DNA from: Maritalea porphyrae
GTDB lineage: Bacteria > Pseudomonadota > Alphaproteobacteria > Rhizobiales > Devosiaceae
Direction of reading: 5' to 3'
Assembly: GCF_030159895.1 (NCBI RefSeq)
Contig: NZ_BSNI01000002.1
Coordinates: forward strand, 1,142,306 to 1,206,305
Length of the DNA stretch: 64,000 nucleotides
In this document: in pieces, positions 24,214-33,524 of the stretch
Position numbering within the stretch: position 1 is the stretch's first letter
How the letters are laid out: each line of letters starts with the position of its first letter
Made by a program: the position numbers and the translations under genes
The notes under the pieces: model-generated
What the model was told of the DNA's origin: nothing
The model's database searches: none
The model's input: the letters and a program-made list of their open reading frames with translations, nothing else

Positions 24214-24852
24214 ATGACCGCCGACATCTACTACCACAATGCCTTCAACAAAGACCGACTGATCCATATCATCGATGGTGACAAAGGAACCTGCGAGGCG
24301 CTCGGCGTATTGTTCAGGTTGGAAGGATTTCAAACTGAGACTTCGCAGTCCATTACGCATTTTTTGGCCAAACTTGATCGGCGCTTGCCAGACGTGATCG
24401 TAATCAACATGCAAGTGGACGGTGAAGACACCATGCCCACCGTGATGCGAGTTAAATCCATGCGCACCGGCGCACCTGTTTTTATGTTGGCCGACAGTCA
24501 GAATGTTGGCGGGGCAGTGGAGGCCATGAAAGCAGGGGCTGCAGATGTAATCTCCAAGCCTATAGACACTGAAAAGCTAGTGCGTGCCGTCCGCGATGCG
24601 CTGCGGCGTGACGTGCATATTGGGGCGGTGCAAACGGGTTACCATCGACCAGTGGAGGTGCGCGGGTTCAATCAGCTTACCCCTCGCGAACGCGAAGTGT
24701 TGCAACTCATCACCAACGGTCAATCCAACAAAGAGGCAGGACGCGAGTTGGGCATCAGCCCGCGCACGGTTGAGGTGCACCGATCCCGCGTTATGGAAAA
24801 GCTGGGCGCTCGAAATACTGCTGATCTTGTCCGCATTGTTCTAACGAGTTGA
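24214..24852 (+). CDS. FixJ-like regulator with degenerate receiver domain
   Basis: A 212-residue protein with a receiver-like domain (1-130) and a LuxR-type helix-turn-helix (about 150-210, LTPREREVLQLITNGQSNKEAGRELGISPRTVEVHRSRVMEKLG). The overall fit is to FixJ/TtrR-type regulators. The acidic pocket residues (DGD at 21-23) and the Lys of ISKP are kept, but the position of the phospho-acceptor Asp is Asn65 (VIVINMQVDGED), and the usual Thr/Ser of the switch region is Ala (VFMLADSQN). Phosphorylation by the standard route is therefore unlikely. The start is ATG 24214 with GGAGG six bases upstream. Confidence 0.87.
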   Translation: MTADIYYHNAFNKDRLIHIIDGDKGTCEALGVLFRLEGFQTETSQSITHFLAKLDRRLPDVIVINMQVDGEDTMPTVMRVKSMRTGAPVFMLADSQNVGGAVEAMKAGAADVISKPIDTEKLVRAVRDALRRDVHIGAVQTGYHRPVEVRGFNQLTPREREVLQLITNGQSNKEAGRELGISPRTVEVHRSRVMEKLGARNTADLVRIVLTS

Positions 24853-25026
24853 ACCCCTCCCTTTGCTCAAGGAATGCGGACCAGTTGGGTGGCAGTCATG
24901 TCACCCAATTTTTGCTTGATCAGGATGCGTCGATGTTGCACGCTGATCGAAATGCCGTTGGGACGACCCGACGTTTATTCTTTTACCTTCCGGGACGACC
25001 CGCACGATTTTTTGAAGGGATGTCCC

Positions 25027-25425
25027 ATGTCCAACGCAATCTCCAACATCGCCCAACTCTTGAAGTCGATGTCGCCCAAATTGTCGTCTCAGCGCTATGC
25101 TTTCGCAACGACGGATCAACAAACGGCCAACAAACTAGATTGCGAACCCGCAATGCGTTTCCAAGAGGAAGAAGGCGTGACGCTGATCCTGCGCGAAGAA
25201 GATGCGATCAGGTTGGGTCTAGACCATGAATTTGTCTGTCAAAGGATTACGCTTACCGTGCATTCGGCTTTGGAAGCGGTGGGTTTTATGGCCGCAATTT
25301 CAAACAAGCTAAAAGAAGTCGGCGTGCCGTGCAATGTGGTCGCGGGTTACTACCACGACCACTTGTTTATTCCCATAGACAAGGTGGACACTGCAATGGC
25401 AGCACTTGACGAGCTAAGCGCCTAG
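25027..25425 (+). CDS. ACT domain-containing protein
   Basis: A 132-residue protein. The N-terminal half begins [26 protein letters not shown] and the C-terminal half, with [48 protein letters not shown], is the ACT-like fold of the DUF2241/ACT-7 type that may bind amino acids. ATG 25027 is preceded by AAGGGA about 8 bases upstream; the frame upstream to 24874 has poor composition and no ribosome-binding site. It is a separate gene about 170 bases after the FixJ-like gene. It converges with hemA, the stops sharing CTAG. Ligand and role are unknown. Confidence 0.82.
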   Translation: MSNAISNIAQLLKSMSPKLSSQRYAFATTDQQTANKLDCEPAMRFQEEEGVTLILREEDAIRLGLDHEFVCQRITLTVHSALEAVGFMAAISNKLKEVGVPCNVVAGYYHDHLFIPIDKVDTAMAALDELSA

Positions 25426-26702
25426 CCGCCCGTCGTTGGCAAAACCAAATCGCCAGAATTAAGCGCTTGAGCGGTCAGTTGAGACGTGTCGATATTCATC
25501 GGTAGGTCCAAATTCTTCCATACGCTCACCAAGGCATCGCGCAGCTCAAACAACATCTCATCTGTGTGCAACGGAGTCGGCGTAATGCGTAAACGCTCAG
25601 TGTCTTTTGGCACCGTTGGATAGTTGATCGGTTGTATATAGATGTTGTGCTTGTCCATCAGCATATCGCTGGCCGCTTTGCAGCGTCGGGCGTCGCCAAC
25701 AATCACAGGTACAATGTGTGTGTTTGTTGGCATCACCGGCAGACCAGCCGCGCCTAAGATTTCTTTGGCGCGTTGTGCTTGGCGCTGTTGGCCTTCGCGT
25801 TCAACGGTTGAGGATTTCAAATGCTCGATCGATGCGTGCGCGGCAGCGCACAATGCCGGAGGCAGGGCCGTGGTGAAAATGAATTCAGATGCGTAAGAAC
25901 GCACGGCGTCCACTATGGGTTGGCTGGCAGTGATATAGCCACCCATAACGCCAAAGGCTTTGGCCATCGTGCCTTCAATAATATCGATGCGCTGCATCAA
26001 CCCGTCGCGTTCGCAAATACCTGCGCCGCGTGGGCCGTACATGCCAACGGCGTGCACTTCGTCAATATAGGTGAGGGCGTTGAATTCGTCTGCCAAATCT
26101 GCAATTTCTTCAATAGGCGCGACGTCGCCATCCATTGAATAGACAGATTCAAACACGATCATTTTAGGGCGATCTTTGCCAGCCGCTTCCAAAATCTCGC
26201 GCAAATGCTTCATATCGTTATGGCGAAAAATTTTCTTTTCCATGCCGGATTGTTTCACACCAGCGATCATTGAAGCGTGGTTCAACTGATCCGAGATCAC
26301 CAAGCAATTTGGGATCAATCGAGCAATAGTTGAAATCGATGCTTCGTTGGAAACAAAGCCAGAAGTGAACACGAGCGCCGCTTCTTTGCGGTGCAAATCG
26401 GCCAAGGAGCGTTCAAGCTCTACCAATGGTCGGTTTGTGCCCGCAATATTGCGCGTGCCGCCAGCGCCAGTGCCCAGCTTACCTGCAGTCTCCTGCATGG
26501 CCGAGATCACTTTTTGATGCTGGCCCATGCCCAAATAATCATTTGAACACCAAATCGTAATCTCGCGCTCATTGTCTGCACTGTCACGATAAATGGCTTT
26601 TGGGAAATGTCCTGCAATTCGTTCTAAATCGGCAAATACTCGATAGCGCTTTTCACGACGCAAAGTATCGATGGCGTCCTCAAACAGTCCGCGATAATCC
26701 AT
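25422..26702 (-). CDS. hemA: 5-aminolevulinate synthase (HemA, ALAS)
   Basis: A 426-residue PLP enzyme that condenses glycine with succinyl-CoA to 5-aminolevulinate, the first step of haem synthesis in alphaproteobacteria (C4 pathway). Characteristic stretches: [82 protein letters not shown] and the PLP Lys in [13 protein letters not shown]. Length and start ([23 protein letters not shown]) match ALAS. GGGGTAT lies upstream of the ATG. A FixK/FNR-like site upstream suggests oxygen-linked control, as known for hemA in related bacteria. Confidence 0.96.
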   Translation of the reverse strand: MDYRGLFEDAIDTLRREKRYRVFADLERIAGHFPKAIYRDSADNEREITIWCSNDYLGMGQHQKVISAMQETAGKLGTGAGGTRNIAGTNRPLVELERSLADLHRKEAALVFTSGFVSNEASISTIARLIPNCLVISDQLNHASMIAGVKQSGMEKKIFRHNDMKHLREILEAAGKDRPKMIVFESVYSMDGDVAPIEEIADLADEFNALTYIDEVHAVGMYGPRGAGICERDGLMQRIDIIEGTMAKAFGVMGGYITASQPIVDAVRSYASEFIFTTALPPALCAAAHASIEHLKSSTVEREGQQRQAQRAKEILGAAGLPVMPTNTHIVPVIVGDARRCKAASDMLMDKHNIYIQPINYPTVPKDTERLRITPTPLHTDEMLFELRDALVSVWKNLDLPMNIDTSQLTAQALNSGDLVLPTTGG

Positions 26703-26788
26703 CGATTGATACCCCTATCTTCGTGGCCAGAAGCGAAACTAAACCGCTTCCTTGTAGTCAAACTATATTGATCCGCCGATCAGGCAAC

Positions 26789-26802
26789 ATGACGCAGGTC
26801 AA
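26789..26802 (-). promoter_or_regulatory. FNR/FixK-like site upstream of hemA
   Basis: On the minus strand the sequence TTGACctgcGTCAt fits the FNR/FixK-type dyad TTGAY-N4-RTCAA with a single mismatch at the last base. It lies about 87-100 bases before the hemA start. FnrL/FixK control of hemA is established for several alphaproteobacteria; assigning it here is inference from the site. Confidence 0.45.
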
Positions 26803-26948
26803 TTGAGCGCATACATTCGTTTTGAATTACATAGTAAAAATCAAATGTATGCAACCCACAGTTTAGATTTAGTCTATTGTTCTCAAATCGCAACCCGTAA
26901 ATGGCGATTTCCTGATCACGATTTGACTATTCAACAATCAATCGAATG

Positions 26949-27158
26949 TTAGTCCTCTGGATCAAACTCCAACAAATCGCCGGGCTGGCACTCCAAAACG
27001 TCGCAGATTTTGGCCAAGGTCTCAAACCGCATGCCTTTGACCTTGCCCGTTTTGATCATGGAAAGGTTTTGCTCGGAAAGCTCAACCGCTTTGGCTAAGT
27101 CTTTCAGCTTCATTTTGCGCTTTGCCAACATCACGTCCAAATTGACAATGATTTTCAT
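26949..27158 (-). CDS. Cro/CI (XRE)-type regulator, YozG-like
   Basis: A 69-residue single-domain helix-turn-helix protein. The core LKDLAKAVELSEQNLSMIKTGKVKGMRFETLAKICDVLECQPGDLLEF is the typical XRE/YozG sequence. Start ATG 27158 is 12 bases after the stop of a DUF2975 membrane protein gene; this pair (small XRE plus DUF2975) recurs widely in bacteria. It probably represses its own operon; the signal is not known. Confidence 0.92.
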   Translation of the reverse strand: MKIIVNLDVMLAKRKMKLKDLAKAVELSEQNLSMIKTGKVKGMRFETLAKICDVLECQPGDLLEFDPED

Positions 27159-27170
27159 AACTCTGTCCGC

Positions 27171-27704
27171 CTAGATGAAGCTCTTGTTTTCTTCATACGC
27201 TGCTTGGCCAACACTGAAGATTTGCGCCGCCACCAGCATCACCAGGGCGGTGAATAGGGATGAAACGAAGTCGGTTGTGACGCCAATCTCAAAACTGAAT
27301 TGCCCGGTTGTTAGTTGCATCCGCATCAATGCAAATGCAATCGGCCCAACAATAGCCTCGTACAGAACAATAGCAAGTGTTGCCACAGCAAATTGCTTAA
27401 ACCCAACTACGCTTTTGGCAGATAGCCATTGCCCCATTGAAGCTTCGGATAGTGTTTTTTGGATTGCAAAAAGACCATAACAAAAGAGGACGAAATATCC
27501 GACGGCAAAAGCGAATAATAAGGCACGAATGCCTGGTGTCATCTGACCTTTTTCAACGATAATTTGGTTGGTGCCAAACACTTCCAACTCAAATTCATCA
27601 GTTAGCCCGATCAATATTAATGCCACGATTGGCAGGATAATCGCGAACGGCCAAATCAAGCGCCCAAGAATTCCGGCAAGGTGACTGATCGTTTTTGGTG
27701 ACAT
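27171..27704 (-). CDS. DUF2975 domain membrane protein
   Basis: A 177-residue protein with about four hydrophobic helices (residues 14-34, 60-80, 100-122 and 148-168). The pattern is that of DUF2975, a family encoded directly upstream of a YozG-like XRE regulator. Here the XRE gene follows by 12 bases on the same strand. It may be a membrane sensor or immunity-like protein, but the function of the family is not established. Confidence 0.82.
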   Translation of the reverse strand: MSPKTISHLAGILGRLIWPFAIILPIVALILIGLTDEFELEVFGTNQIIVEKGQMTPGIRALLFAFAVGYFVLFCYGLFAIQKTLSEASMGQWLSAKSVVGFKQFAVATLAIVLYEAIVGPIAFALMRMQLTTGQFSFEIGVTTDFVSSLFTALVMLVAAQIFSVGQAAYEENKSFI

Positions 27705-28034
27705 AATTCTTTCCTCTAAATTTAAATAAAACGAGTAATAGTTGAATTATGAGAAGTCAAACGTGAAAGCTCTTGCCGATCAAGAATTTGGCATTTCTAT
27801 ACTCAATGTTGGGTGCTGGGAACGATGATGTGCGCAAAAACAAATGCAGGATTGCGTCGTCGTCTGGTTTCGGATCCTTGCAATTCAAGCATATTGCATG
27901 GTTCTTTTTGCCACGAAGCCAAGCCGAATTTGCCGACAATATTGCCCTAATTGGGATTTCTACCTATTGATACTCTGTCGGTTGTCAGTCGCAGCCATCA
28001 GACGTTGTAAAGAATTGGATGTTGGGGTGAGAAA
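27705..28034. other. 330-base intergenic region, no clear feature
   Basis: This stretch lies between the divergent DUF2975 and first Mur-ligase-like genes, so it should hold both promoters. I see no convincing ribosome-binding site plus reading frame, no strong palindrome and no RNA family. Short frames such as 27773-27970 have poor composition. Position-specific promoter calls would be guesses. Confidence 0.5.
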
Positions 28035-29282
28035 TTGCGGATAAATGTCGCTGGTATACGCGAAAAGCTTTCGCTCAGATTTGAACCCAAATGGTTCGAG
28101 TTGGTGCGTCGACATGAGCGGCGCCGCGCCATCAAACGACTGCACAAAGTTGCTCCAACCTATGTGGGTGTGACAGGCAGCTGTGGAAAGTCGTCTACTA
28201 CCAGATTGCTTGGACAGGTCTTAGCCAAAGGATATTCGCAAGTCACTCAAGTTGGTTACGCCAACAATCAGGAACGCTATGCCTATCGATCACTGCGCAA
28301 AATGCCTGCGAGTTGCGAAACGGTCGTGCAAGAACTTCATGGGGGCGCGCCTGGATATCTCGACTATCTGGTTGAACACATTCCTCTCAATGTGGCGATA
28401 TTGACTTCAATAGGGACAGACCATGCAAAAGCGTTTGATAATGCGCAAGACATTGCGAAAGAGAAAAGCAAGATTGTCGACGCATTGTTGCCAGGTGGTG
28501 TTGCATGCCTAAACATTGACAGCGAACCAGTTGAAGCCATTGCAGGTACAATTCGACCAGACGTTCGCTGCATTACGGTCAGTGCAAAAAAGGACGCAGA
28601 TGTTTCAGCAGAAGTGATTCATGCGGACTGGAAACGACGGCTTCGGTTTAATCTAAAATTGGACGGCAAGGTTATTGACGTTCAGACCCGATTTGCCGGC
28701 ACGATAGGGTTGACGAACATCTTGCTGGTGATCGCTGCCGTTCATGGGATGGGACTGGATATTGCCCCGGCCCTAAAAGTCATTTCGGAATACGAACCTA
28801 GCGAAAACCGGATGAACATCCGACAGGCGGCAAATGGCCGTTATTTCCTCCTCGATGCTTTTAAGGCCTCGCTTTGGTCGTCAAAAATGTTGGCAGATGA
28901 TTTGGCCAATATTCGTTCCGGTCCGATTGTTGCGGTAGTCGGTCAGCTTTCAGAAACAGGCAGCAGTGGTTCAGTAAGGTATCGGCAGTTTATTCGCCGA
29001 CTTGAGCCCCACTGCGACGCAATCATTGGCACATCTGGTGCACTGAGTTCCGCTAGAAAGCGACAGCATAGCGACCCGGAGTCAAACATTGTTGGTTGTG
29101 AAACGATAGACGATATTTTGGTGGAGCTTGAGAAGTATCCCGACGCGTTGGTGTTGTTGAAATCGGCAAGCGTTGCAAAATTGTGGCGCGTATATGCCGC
29201 CAGCAACGAGCCAATATCTTGTAAGTTGACCCATTGTCGAATGGTTTCGAATTGTCAGAACTGCAGTATGCTGCGAGCTTGA
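28035..29282 (+). CDS. Mur-ligase-like protein with C-terminal four-Cys motif (copy 1)
   Basis: A 415-residue protein resembling Mur ligases but not any named member. The ATP-binding loop is GVTGSCGKSSTTR (residues 45-57), and the central domain has ILTSIGTDHAKAF...EKSKIVDALLPGGVACLNID, the usual G-x2-H/K pattern. The C-terminal domain shows FLLDAFKASLWSS where Mur ligases have a DxYxxNP-type sequence, so substrate binding may differ. The last residues hold Cys396, Cys401, Cys407 and Cys410 (C-x4-C-x5-C-x2-C), which could bind zinc or an iron-sulfur cluster. The start is TTG 28035 with GGGGTGAG just upstream. A related gene follows in tandem. Substrate is unknown. Confidence 0.75.
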   Translation: MRINVAGIREKLSLRFEPKWFELVRRHERRRAIKRLHKVAPTYVGVTGSCGKSSTTRLLGQVLAKGYSQVTQVGYANNQERYAYRSLRKMPASCETVVQELHGGAPGYLDYLVEHIPLNVAILTSIGTDHAKAFDNAQDIAKEKSKIVDALLPGGVACLNIDSEPVEAIAGTIRPDVRCITVSAKKDADVSAEVIHADWKRRLRFNLKLDGKVIDVQTRFAGTIGLTNILLVIAAVHGMGLDIAPALKVISEYEPSENRMNIRQAANGRYFLLDAFKASLWSSKMLADDLANIRSGPIVAVVGQLSETGSSGSVRYRQFIRRLEPHCDAIIGTSGALSSARKRQHSDPESNIVGCETIDDILVELEKYPDALVLLKSASVAKLWRVYAASNEPISCKLTHCRMVSNCQNCSMLRA

Positions 29283-29365
29283 TGTTCAACACCGTATTTC
29301 TCTCTTTTGCGTCTACATAGAATGGGCTTGGGTTGCACGATGAAATCGAAAGAAGCTAACTGTCC

Positions 29366-30619
29366 GTGCTAAAACAACAATTTGCAGCATTTGCCGAAGC
29401 TCTTTCGGAAAAACTTGGGCCTAAATGGTTTCGATTGGTTCGCCCAATTGAGAGGCAGCGCGCATTGAGAAAACTGCGCGAAAAGTCGCCATTCCTGATT
29501 GGAATAACTGGCAGCAGCGGCAAGTCGACGGTTTCACGGCTACTCGGTGAAATATTGAGCGAGGGATATGATCGCGATGTCCATCTTGGCCACATAAATA
29601 ATACTGAAAGAAGTGTGTATCGCACACTGCGCAAAATAACGCGTAGCAATCAAACAATTGTTCAAGAAATTTCTGCAGGCGGTGGACCTGGATACCTAGA
29701 TTATCTCGTCGACAATATTCCATTGGATGTCGCGGTATTGACGGCAATTGGAAGTGAACACGAAGAGTATTTTCCCTCACACGATCATATCGCAGTCGAA
29801 AAAGAGAAAATTGTGACGGCTTTGGCTTCAGGAGGAATTGCGTGCCTGAACGTCGATGATGAAAATGTGCGAAAGATTGCGCAAACAATACGCAAGGATG
29901 TGCGTTTGATTAGCGTTAGCTCGAAGCAGGAAGCCGATGTTCGGGCTGTTGTTAAGACAACAAACTGGAAGGATCGATTGAGTTTTGATCTTGAAATCGC
30001 AGGAGCGCGCTATTTTGTTCAAACAAGGTTCGTTGGTACCATTGTCTTGCCTACAATACTGCTCGTCTTTGCTGTTCTTCATGGGTTAGGGCTTCCGCTT
30101 GAAGCCGCCATTAGAAAACTCGAAGAAATCGAACCTATTGAAAATAGGGGTGATATTGGCGTTGCCAAAAGCGGCCACACTTTTTTTCTAGATTCATATA
30201 AGTCTCCATATTGGTCGACGCATGCCTTTTTTGAGGACCTTCCGAACCTAACCGAGGGGAAGATAGTTTTGGTCCAGGGCGACGTCTTTTTTATCGGAGA
30301 AAATGAGTTCCAAAAACATGTTGAGTTACTTGAGCATGCATTGCAAACGGCAGACTTGGTAATCGGAACTGGCAGTTCCTTTGCTGCGGCTAGCAAGATG
30401 CAAACAGAGCAGGGAAACAATAGAATAGTTGCCTGTAGAACTATCGACGAGGTCGTGGAATGCCTTCGCCCTCATAAAGATGCACTTATAGTTCTGAAGT
30501 CAGCTAGGAAATCCAAACTTTGGCGCGCTTACCAAGCATTCAATGAGGATGTGGCGTGCAAGGCGTTGACATGCATGTTGAAAACAGAATGTAGCCGTTG
30601 CACGCACTTAAACGGTTGA
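29366..30619 (+). CDS. Mur-ligase-like protein with C-terminal four-Cys motif (copy 2)
   Basis: A 417-residue paralogue of the upstream gene (about half of the residues seem identical by eye), 83 bases further on. It has the P-loop GITGSSGKSTVSR, the central GSEHEEYF...EKEKIVTALASGGIACLNVD, and FFLDSYKSPYWST in the C-terminal domain. The usual Asp/His pair of the central domain is S-E-H here. Cys398, Cys403, Cys409 and Cys412 repeat the exact C-x4-C-x5-C-x2-C spacing of copy 1. The start is GTG 29366 with a weak AAGAAG upstream. No other Mur enzyme is nearby, and the copy is AT-richer than its neighbours. The likely reaction is an ATP-dependent amide ligation. Confidence 0.75.
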   Translation: MLKQQFAAFAEALSEKLGPKWFRLVRPIERQRALRKLREKSPFLIGITGSSGKSTVSRLLGEILSEGYDRDVHLGHINNTERSVYRTLRKITRSNQTIVQEISAGGGPGYLDYLVDNIPLDVAVLTAIGSEHEEYFPSHDHIAVEKEKIVTALASGGIACLNVDDENVRKIAQTIRKDVRLISVSSKQEADVRAVVKTTNWKDRLSFDLEIAGARYFVQTRFVGTIVLPTILLVFAVLHGLGLPLEAAIRKLEEIEPIENRGDIGVAKSGHTFFLDSYKSPYWSTHAFFEDLPNLTEGKIVLVQGDVFFIGENEFQKHVELLEHALQTADLVIGTGSSFAAASKMQTEQGNNRIVACRTIDEVVECLRPHKDALIVLKSARKSKLWRAYQAFNEDVACKALTCMLKTECSRCTHLNG

Positions 30620-30623
30620 CTTG

Positions 30624-32084
30624 TCACATCAATTCTTGAACCAACTCATCGCCTAATCGCAAGACTTCGTCCACCAAGCCATCATCTTGACCCGGCACAC
30701 TGCGCGCGCCGACAAAGCACGGCCGGATAGCGAGCACTTCGTCGACTTTGGTGGTGCTCGGGATATATTCATTGCCACGCACCAACCGGCGGTGAATGCG
30801 CTGGTTGAAAGTGTTCAGATCGTCAATACCCGGCGCAATGTAGCGGAAACAACAAATCGACAAACTTGGCTCTAGCACCAGTTCAAGTCTGCTGTCGGCA
30901 CGCACCCGTTCGGCGACGCGTTGCGCCATATCATTATGACGTTTTACCCGATCCCGCATGCCCTCCACACCAATCTCTTTCAGCATCGCCCACACCGCAA
31001 CACCGCGAGGCGGGGCGCTCAATTCAACACCAAAGTCAAAATACGGAATGCCAAAATCATCCATTGAGTGGGAAGGGGCGTTTGCGCCATCTTGATGGTC
31101 AACTGAACCTTCCAAATAGTCCGCGGGCTCTTGTGTGAATGCGCGGTGCAAGATTTCGCGGTCGCGAATAAATGTTGCAGCAACGCCAACGCATGCGCCC
31201 AACCATTTATGTGGGTCAACAATAACGCTGTCTGCAAGCTCTAGTCCTTCGTAGAGCTGGGCAATGCGCTCGTCCAAAATGCCTGGCAGGCCATAGGCCC
31301 CGTCGATGTGGAACCAGATTTTGTTGGCACGCGCAATTTCACCAATTGCTTTGATTGGGTCGATCGCTCCGGTGTTGGTGCTGCCGGTATTAGCCACGAT
31401 GGCGACAGGCAAGATGTTTGCCGCTAAGTCTTGTTCGATTGCCTCGCGCAGGGCCTCTGGGCGCATGCGTTTTTGCTCGTCGCATTCAATCAACCGAACT
31501 GACCGACGCCCCAGCCCTAAAACTCCGGCTGAACGTTGGATTGTGTGGTGGCATTCTGCGCTGGCATAAATCCGCGTTGGGCGATCAACGCCCTCGGCTG
31601 CCACATCGTGCCCAACTTGCTCGAACGCCCATTGCCTTGCGCCACCCAACGCGATCAGGTTGGCCACAGAGCCGCCCGTCGAATAAACGCCCTTCATCCT
31701 CGAAACGCCGCACATTTGGGCCAGCCAATTCAGTGAAAGCTCTTCCAAATAGTTGAACGCGTTTAAAGTATATCGTTGAGGGGAGCCGATTGACCCGGCG
31801 GCCGACGCTATTGCAGATGCCGTGGTGCCACCTGTGGTAATGAATGAAGTGAAGCCAGGTCTCACAATCGCAGAGCCATTGGCAATCACATCTGTGACAA
31901 GTTGTTCGCTCACGGCTTCGATGCCCACACCTTTTTGGGGGATGGGTTCATTCAGTTTTTCGCGCCAATTTGAGCCGTTTGCCAAAGCGTCTGGATGCTC
32001 GAATTTCAAAAACTCATCTAGTCCGGAACCAATCTTGGAGAGGTAGGTTTGAAATTGGCCGGTTTCAGCGAAATCTTTGGACAT
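30624..32084 (-). CDS. PLP-dependent amino acid decarboxylase (group II)
   Basis: A 486-residue protein of the group II decarboxylase family (aromatic-amino-acid/glutamate decarboxylase fold). The PLP lysine lies in VIVDPHKWLGACVG, and the cofactor region in VYSTGGSVANLIALGGARQWA and HIDGAYGLPGIL is normal. Residues KGVGIEAVSEQLVTDVI and PGFTSFITTGGTTASAI resemble aromatic-L-amino-acid decarboxylase-like proteins of bacteria, but the substrate cannot be read from sequence. ATG 32084 (MSKDFAETGQF) is preferred over a TTG six codons upstream. It converges at 4 bases with the second Mur-ligase-like gene. Confidence 0.88.
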   Translation of the reverse strand: MSKDFAETGQFQTYLSKIGSGLDEFLKFEHPDALANGSNWREKLNEPIPQKGVGIEAVSEQLVTDVIANGSAIVRPGFTSFITTGGTTASAIASAAGSIGSPQRYTLNAFNYLEELSLNWLAQMCGVSRMKGVYSTGGSVANLIALGGARQWAFEQVGHDVAAEGVDRPTRIYASAECHHTIQRSAGVLGLGRRSVRLIECDEQKRMRPEALREAIEQDLAANILPVAIVANTGSTNTGAIDPIKAIGEIARANKIWFHIDGAYGLPGILDERIAQLYEGLELADSVIVDPHKWLGACVGVAATFIRDREILHRAFTQEPADYLEGSVDHQDGANAPSHSMDDFGIPYFDFGVELSAPPRGVAVWAMLKEIGVEGMRDRVKRHNDMAQRVAERVRADSRLELVLEPSLSICCFRYIAPGIDDLNTFNQRIHRRLVRGNEYIPSTTKVDEVLAIRPCFVGARSVPGQDDGLVDEVLRLGDELVQELM

Positions 32085-32303
32085 AACTATTTTGCAATTC
32101 AAATGGTTGGATTCGAGTGGTGCGACAGTTGAGCGTTATGCTGAGGAAAATTCAATAGCAATCATGTTTAGCGCGAAAATTGGTCGGGCGAGCCATTTTG
32201 TCTTGTTACAAAAACGTTTCGAAAACATAGTTTTAGTCAAAATTGGATACAATTTGCGCAAATTCCGCCAGTCGTAAGTGTTTTTTCATATATTTCGACA
32301 AAC

Positions 32304-33524
32304 ATGTGCCACAAAATTTGGTTGGACCATTTGGGGTGCCGTTTGTCAAATCGATCGAAATCAAGGCCAGCACAACTACTTTACGAGGTCGCTCTCCTGC
32401 TTGCCGGCACCTTCATTTTTTGGTGGTTCAGCGAATTCACAAGTCTTACCGATAAGATCATTGGGTTCATGCAAACCACCCAGGCCGCAAACATGGATTC
32501 CTTGTTCCATGCAGGAACATTCATGATGGTTTTGTTGATGGCACGGATCTGGCAGTACTGCCGCAGCCGCAGCAAGAAACAGGATATTGTAATAAAGACA
32601 GTTACCCAAAGCAGCCCACATTTAGTGGATGTGGCACTTGCTGAAAACAACGCAAACTTGGCGCAGCGGCGTGCGCAAGACTTATTTGATGAAGCGGAAC
32701 AAGACGCAAGTTTTTCGGTTCAGGAAGATCTAGATCACCTAGAGCACAAATTGCGCAGCGCGATTGCGCGTCGCGAACTGACCGTCCATTTCCAACCCTA
32801 TTTTTGTGTCAATTCGAACAAAATTGCAGGATACGAAGCGCTCGCACGCTGGCCGCAACGCGACGGCAGCTTCATTCCACCAAGCATCTTTATCGATGTT
32901 GCGGAAAAGACCGGGCAGATCAATGAGCTGTCGGCATTGCTGTTTGAAATTGCCTGTAAAGAAGCGCGGGAATGGCCTAGCCATCTAACGCTCTCCTTCA
33001 ACATTTCAGCGCTGCAACTGCACACCGAAGATTTCGCGAATGATATTCTTACTTTTGTCAAACAGTGGGATCTACCTCCCGAGCGTCTCGAACTCGAGTT
33101 GACCGAAAGCAAACTGGTGATTGAAGGCAAACGTGCCTGCAAAGCGTTGGCCGATTTGCGCGATGCAGGTGTGCGGATCGCGCTTGATGACCTTGGAACG
33201 GGCTATTCAAGCTTCCTTCGCTTGTCAAAAATGCCCGTGGACAAGCTAAAGATTGACAGGCACTTCATCGCTGAATGCCAAGAAGATCACCGGGTCAAAA
33301 AAATCGTTGAGGCTATGATCAGTTTGGGGAAGGGCCTTGGCGCAACAATCGTTGCTGAAGGCGTCGAAACCGAAGAGCAACTCTACATTGTTCAACATAT
33401 GGGCTGCGATATTGCACAAGGTTTCTTGCTGGGCACCCCGCGAGACGCCCAGCACGTTAATCACGACATCAGCTATGAAGCTTCTGTGGTTGTGCCCCTT
33501 TCGACGCGACTGCGCGCCGGCTAA
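32304..33524 (+). CDS. membrane-anchored EAL-domain c-di-GMP phosphodiesterase
   Basis: A 406-residue protein. The N-terminus has hydrophobic segments at about residues 26-42 and 69-82, then a short coiled region, then an EAL domain (about 150-390). Catalytic residues seem intact: EALARW (about 178), N in LSFNISALQL, ELTES, LDDLGTGYSS, KLKIDR, AEGVETEEQ and QGFLLG. It should therefore hydrolyse c-di-GMP. The ATG at 32304 has no strong ribosome-binding site but includes the first hydrophobic segment. It is divergent from the PLP decarboxylase and converges with the TspO-like gene (shared CTAA). Confidence 0.9.
   Translation: MCHKIWLDHLGCRLSNRSKSRPAQLLYEVALLLAGTFIFWWFSEFTSLTDKIIGFMQTTQAANMDSLFHAGTFMMVLLMARIWQYCRSRSKKQDIVIKTVTQSSPHLVDVALAENNANLAQRRAQDLFDEAEQDASFSVQEDLDHLEHKLRSAIARRELTVHFQPYFCVNSNKIAGYEALARWPQRDGSFIPPSIFIDVAEKTGQINELSALLFEIACKEAREWPSHLTLSFNISALQLHTEDFANDILTFVKQWDLPPERLELELTESKLVIEGKRACKALADLRDAGVRIALDDLGTGYSSFLRLSKMPVDKLKIDRHFIAECQEDHRVKKIVEAMISLGKGLGATIVAEGVETEEQLYIVQHMGCDIAQGFLLGTPRDAQHVNHDISYEASVVVPLSTRLRAG

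Noticed and set aside
24010-24414. 134-codon leftward frame
   Set aside because: It overlaps the start and first 200 bases of the FixJ-like gene in antisense; a shadow frame.
26770-26786. TTGATCCGCCGATCAGG as an FNR-type site
   Set aside because: The spacing between half-sites is 6 instead of 4 bases, and the site at 26789-26802 fits better.
27757-27970. short frames (60-66 codons) before the first Mur-ligase-like gene
   Set aside because: No ribosome-binding site or recognisable pattern; AT-rich spacer with chance frames.
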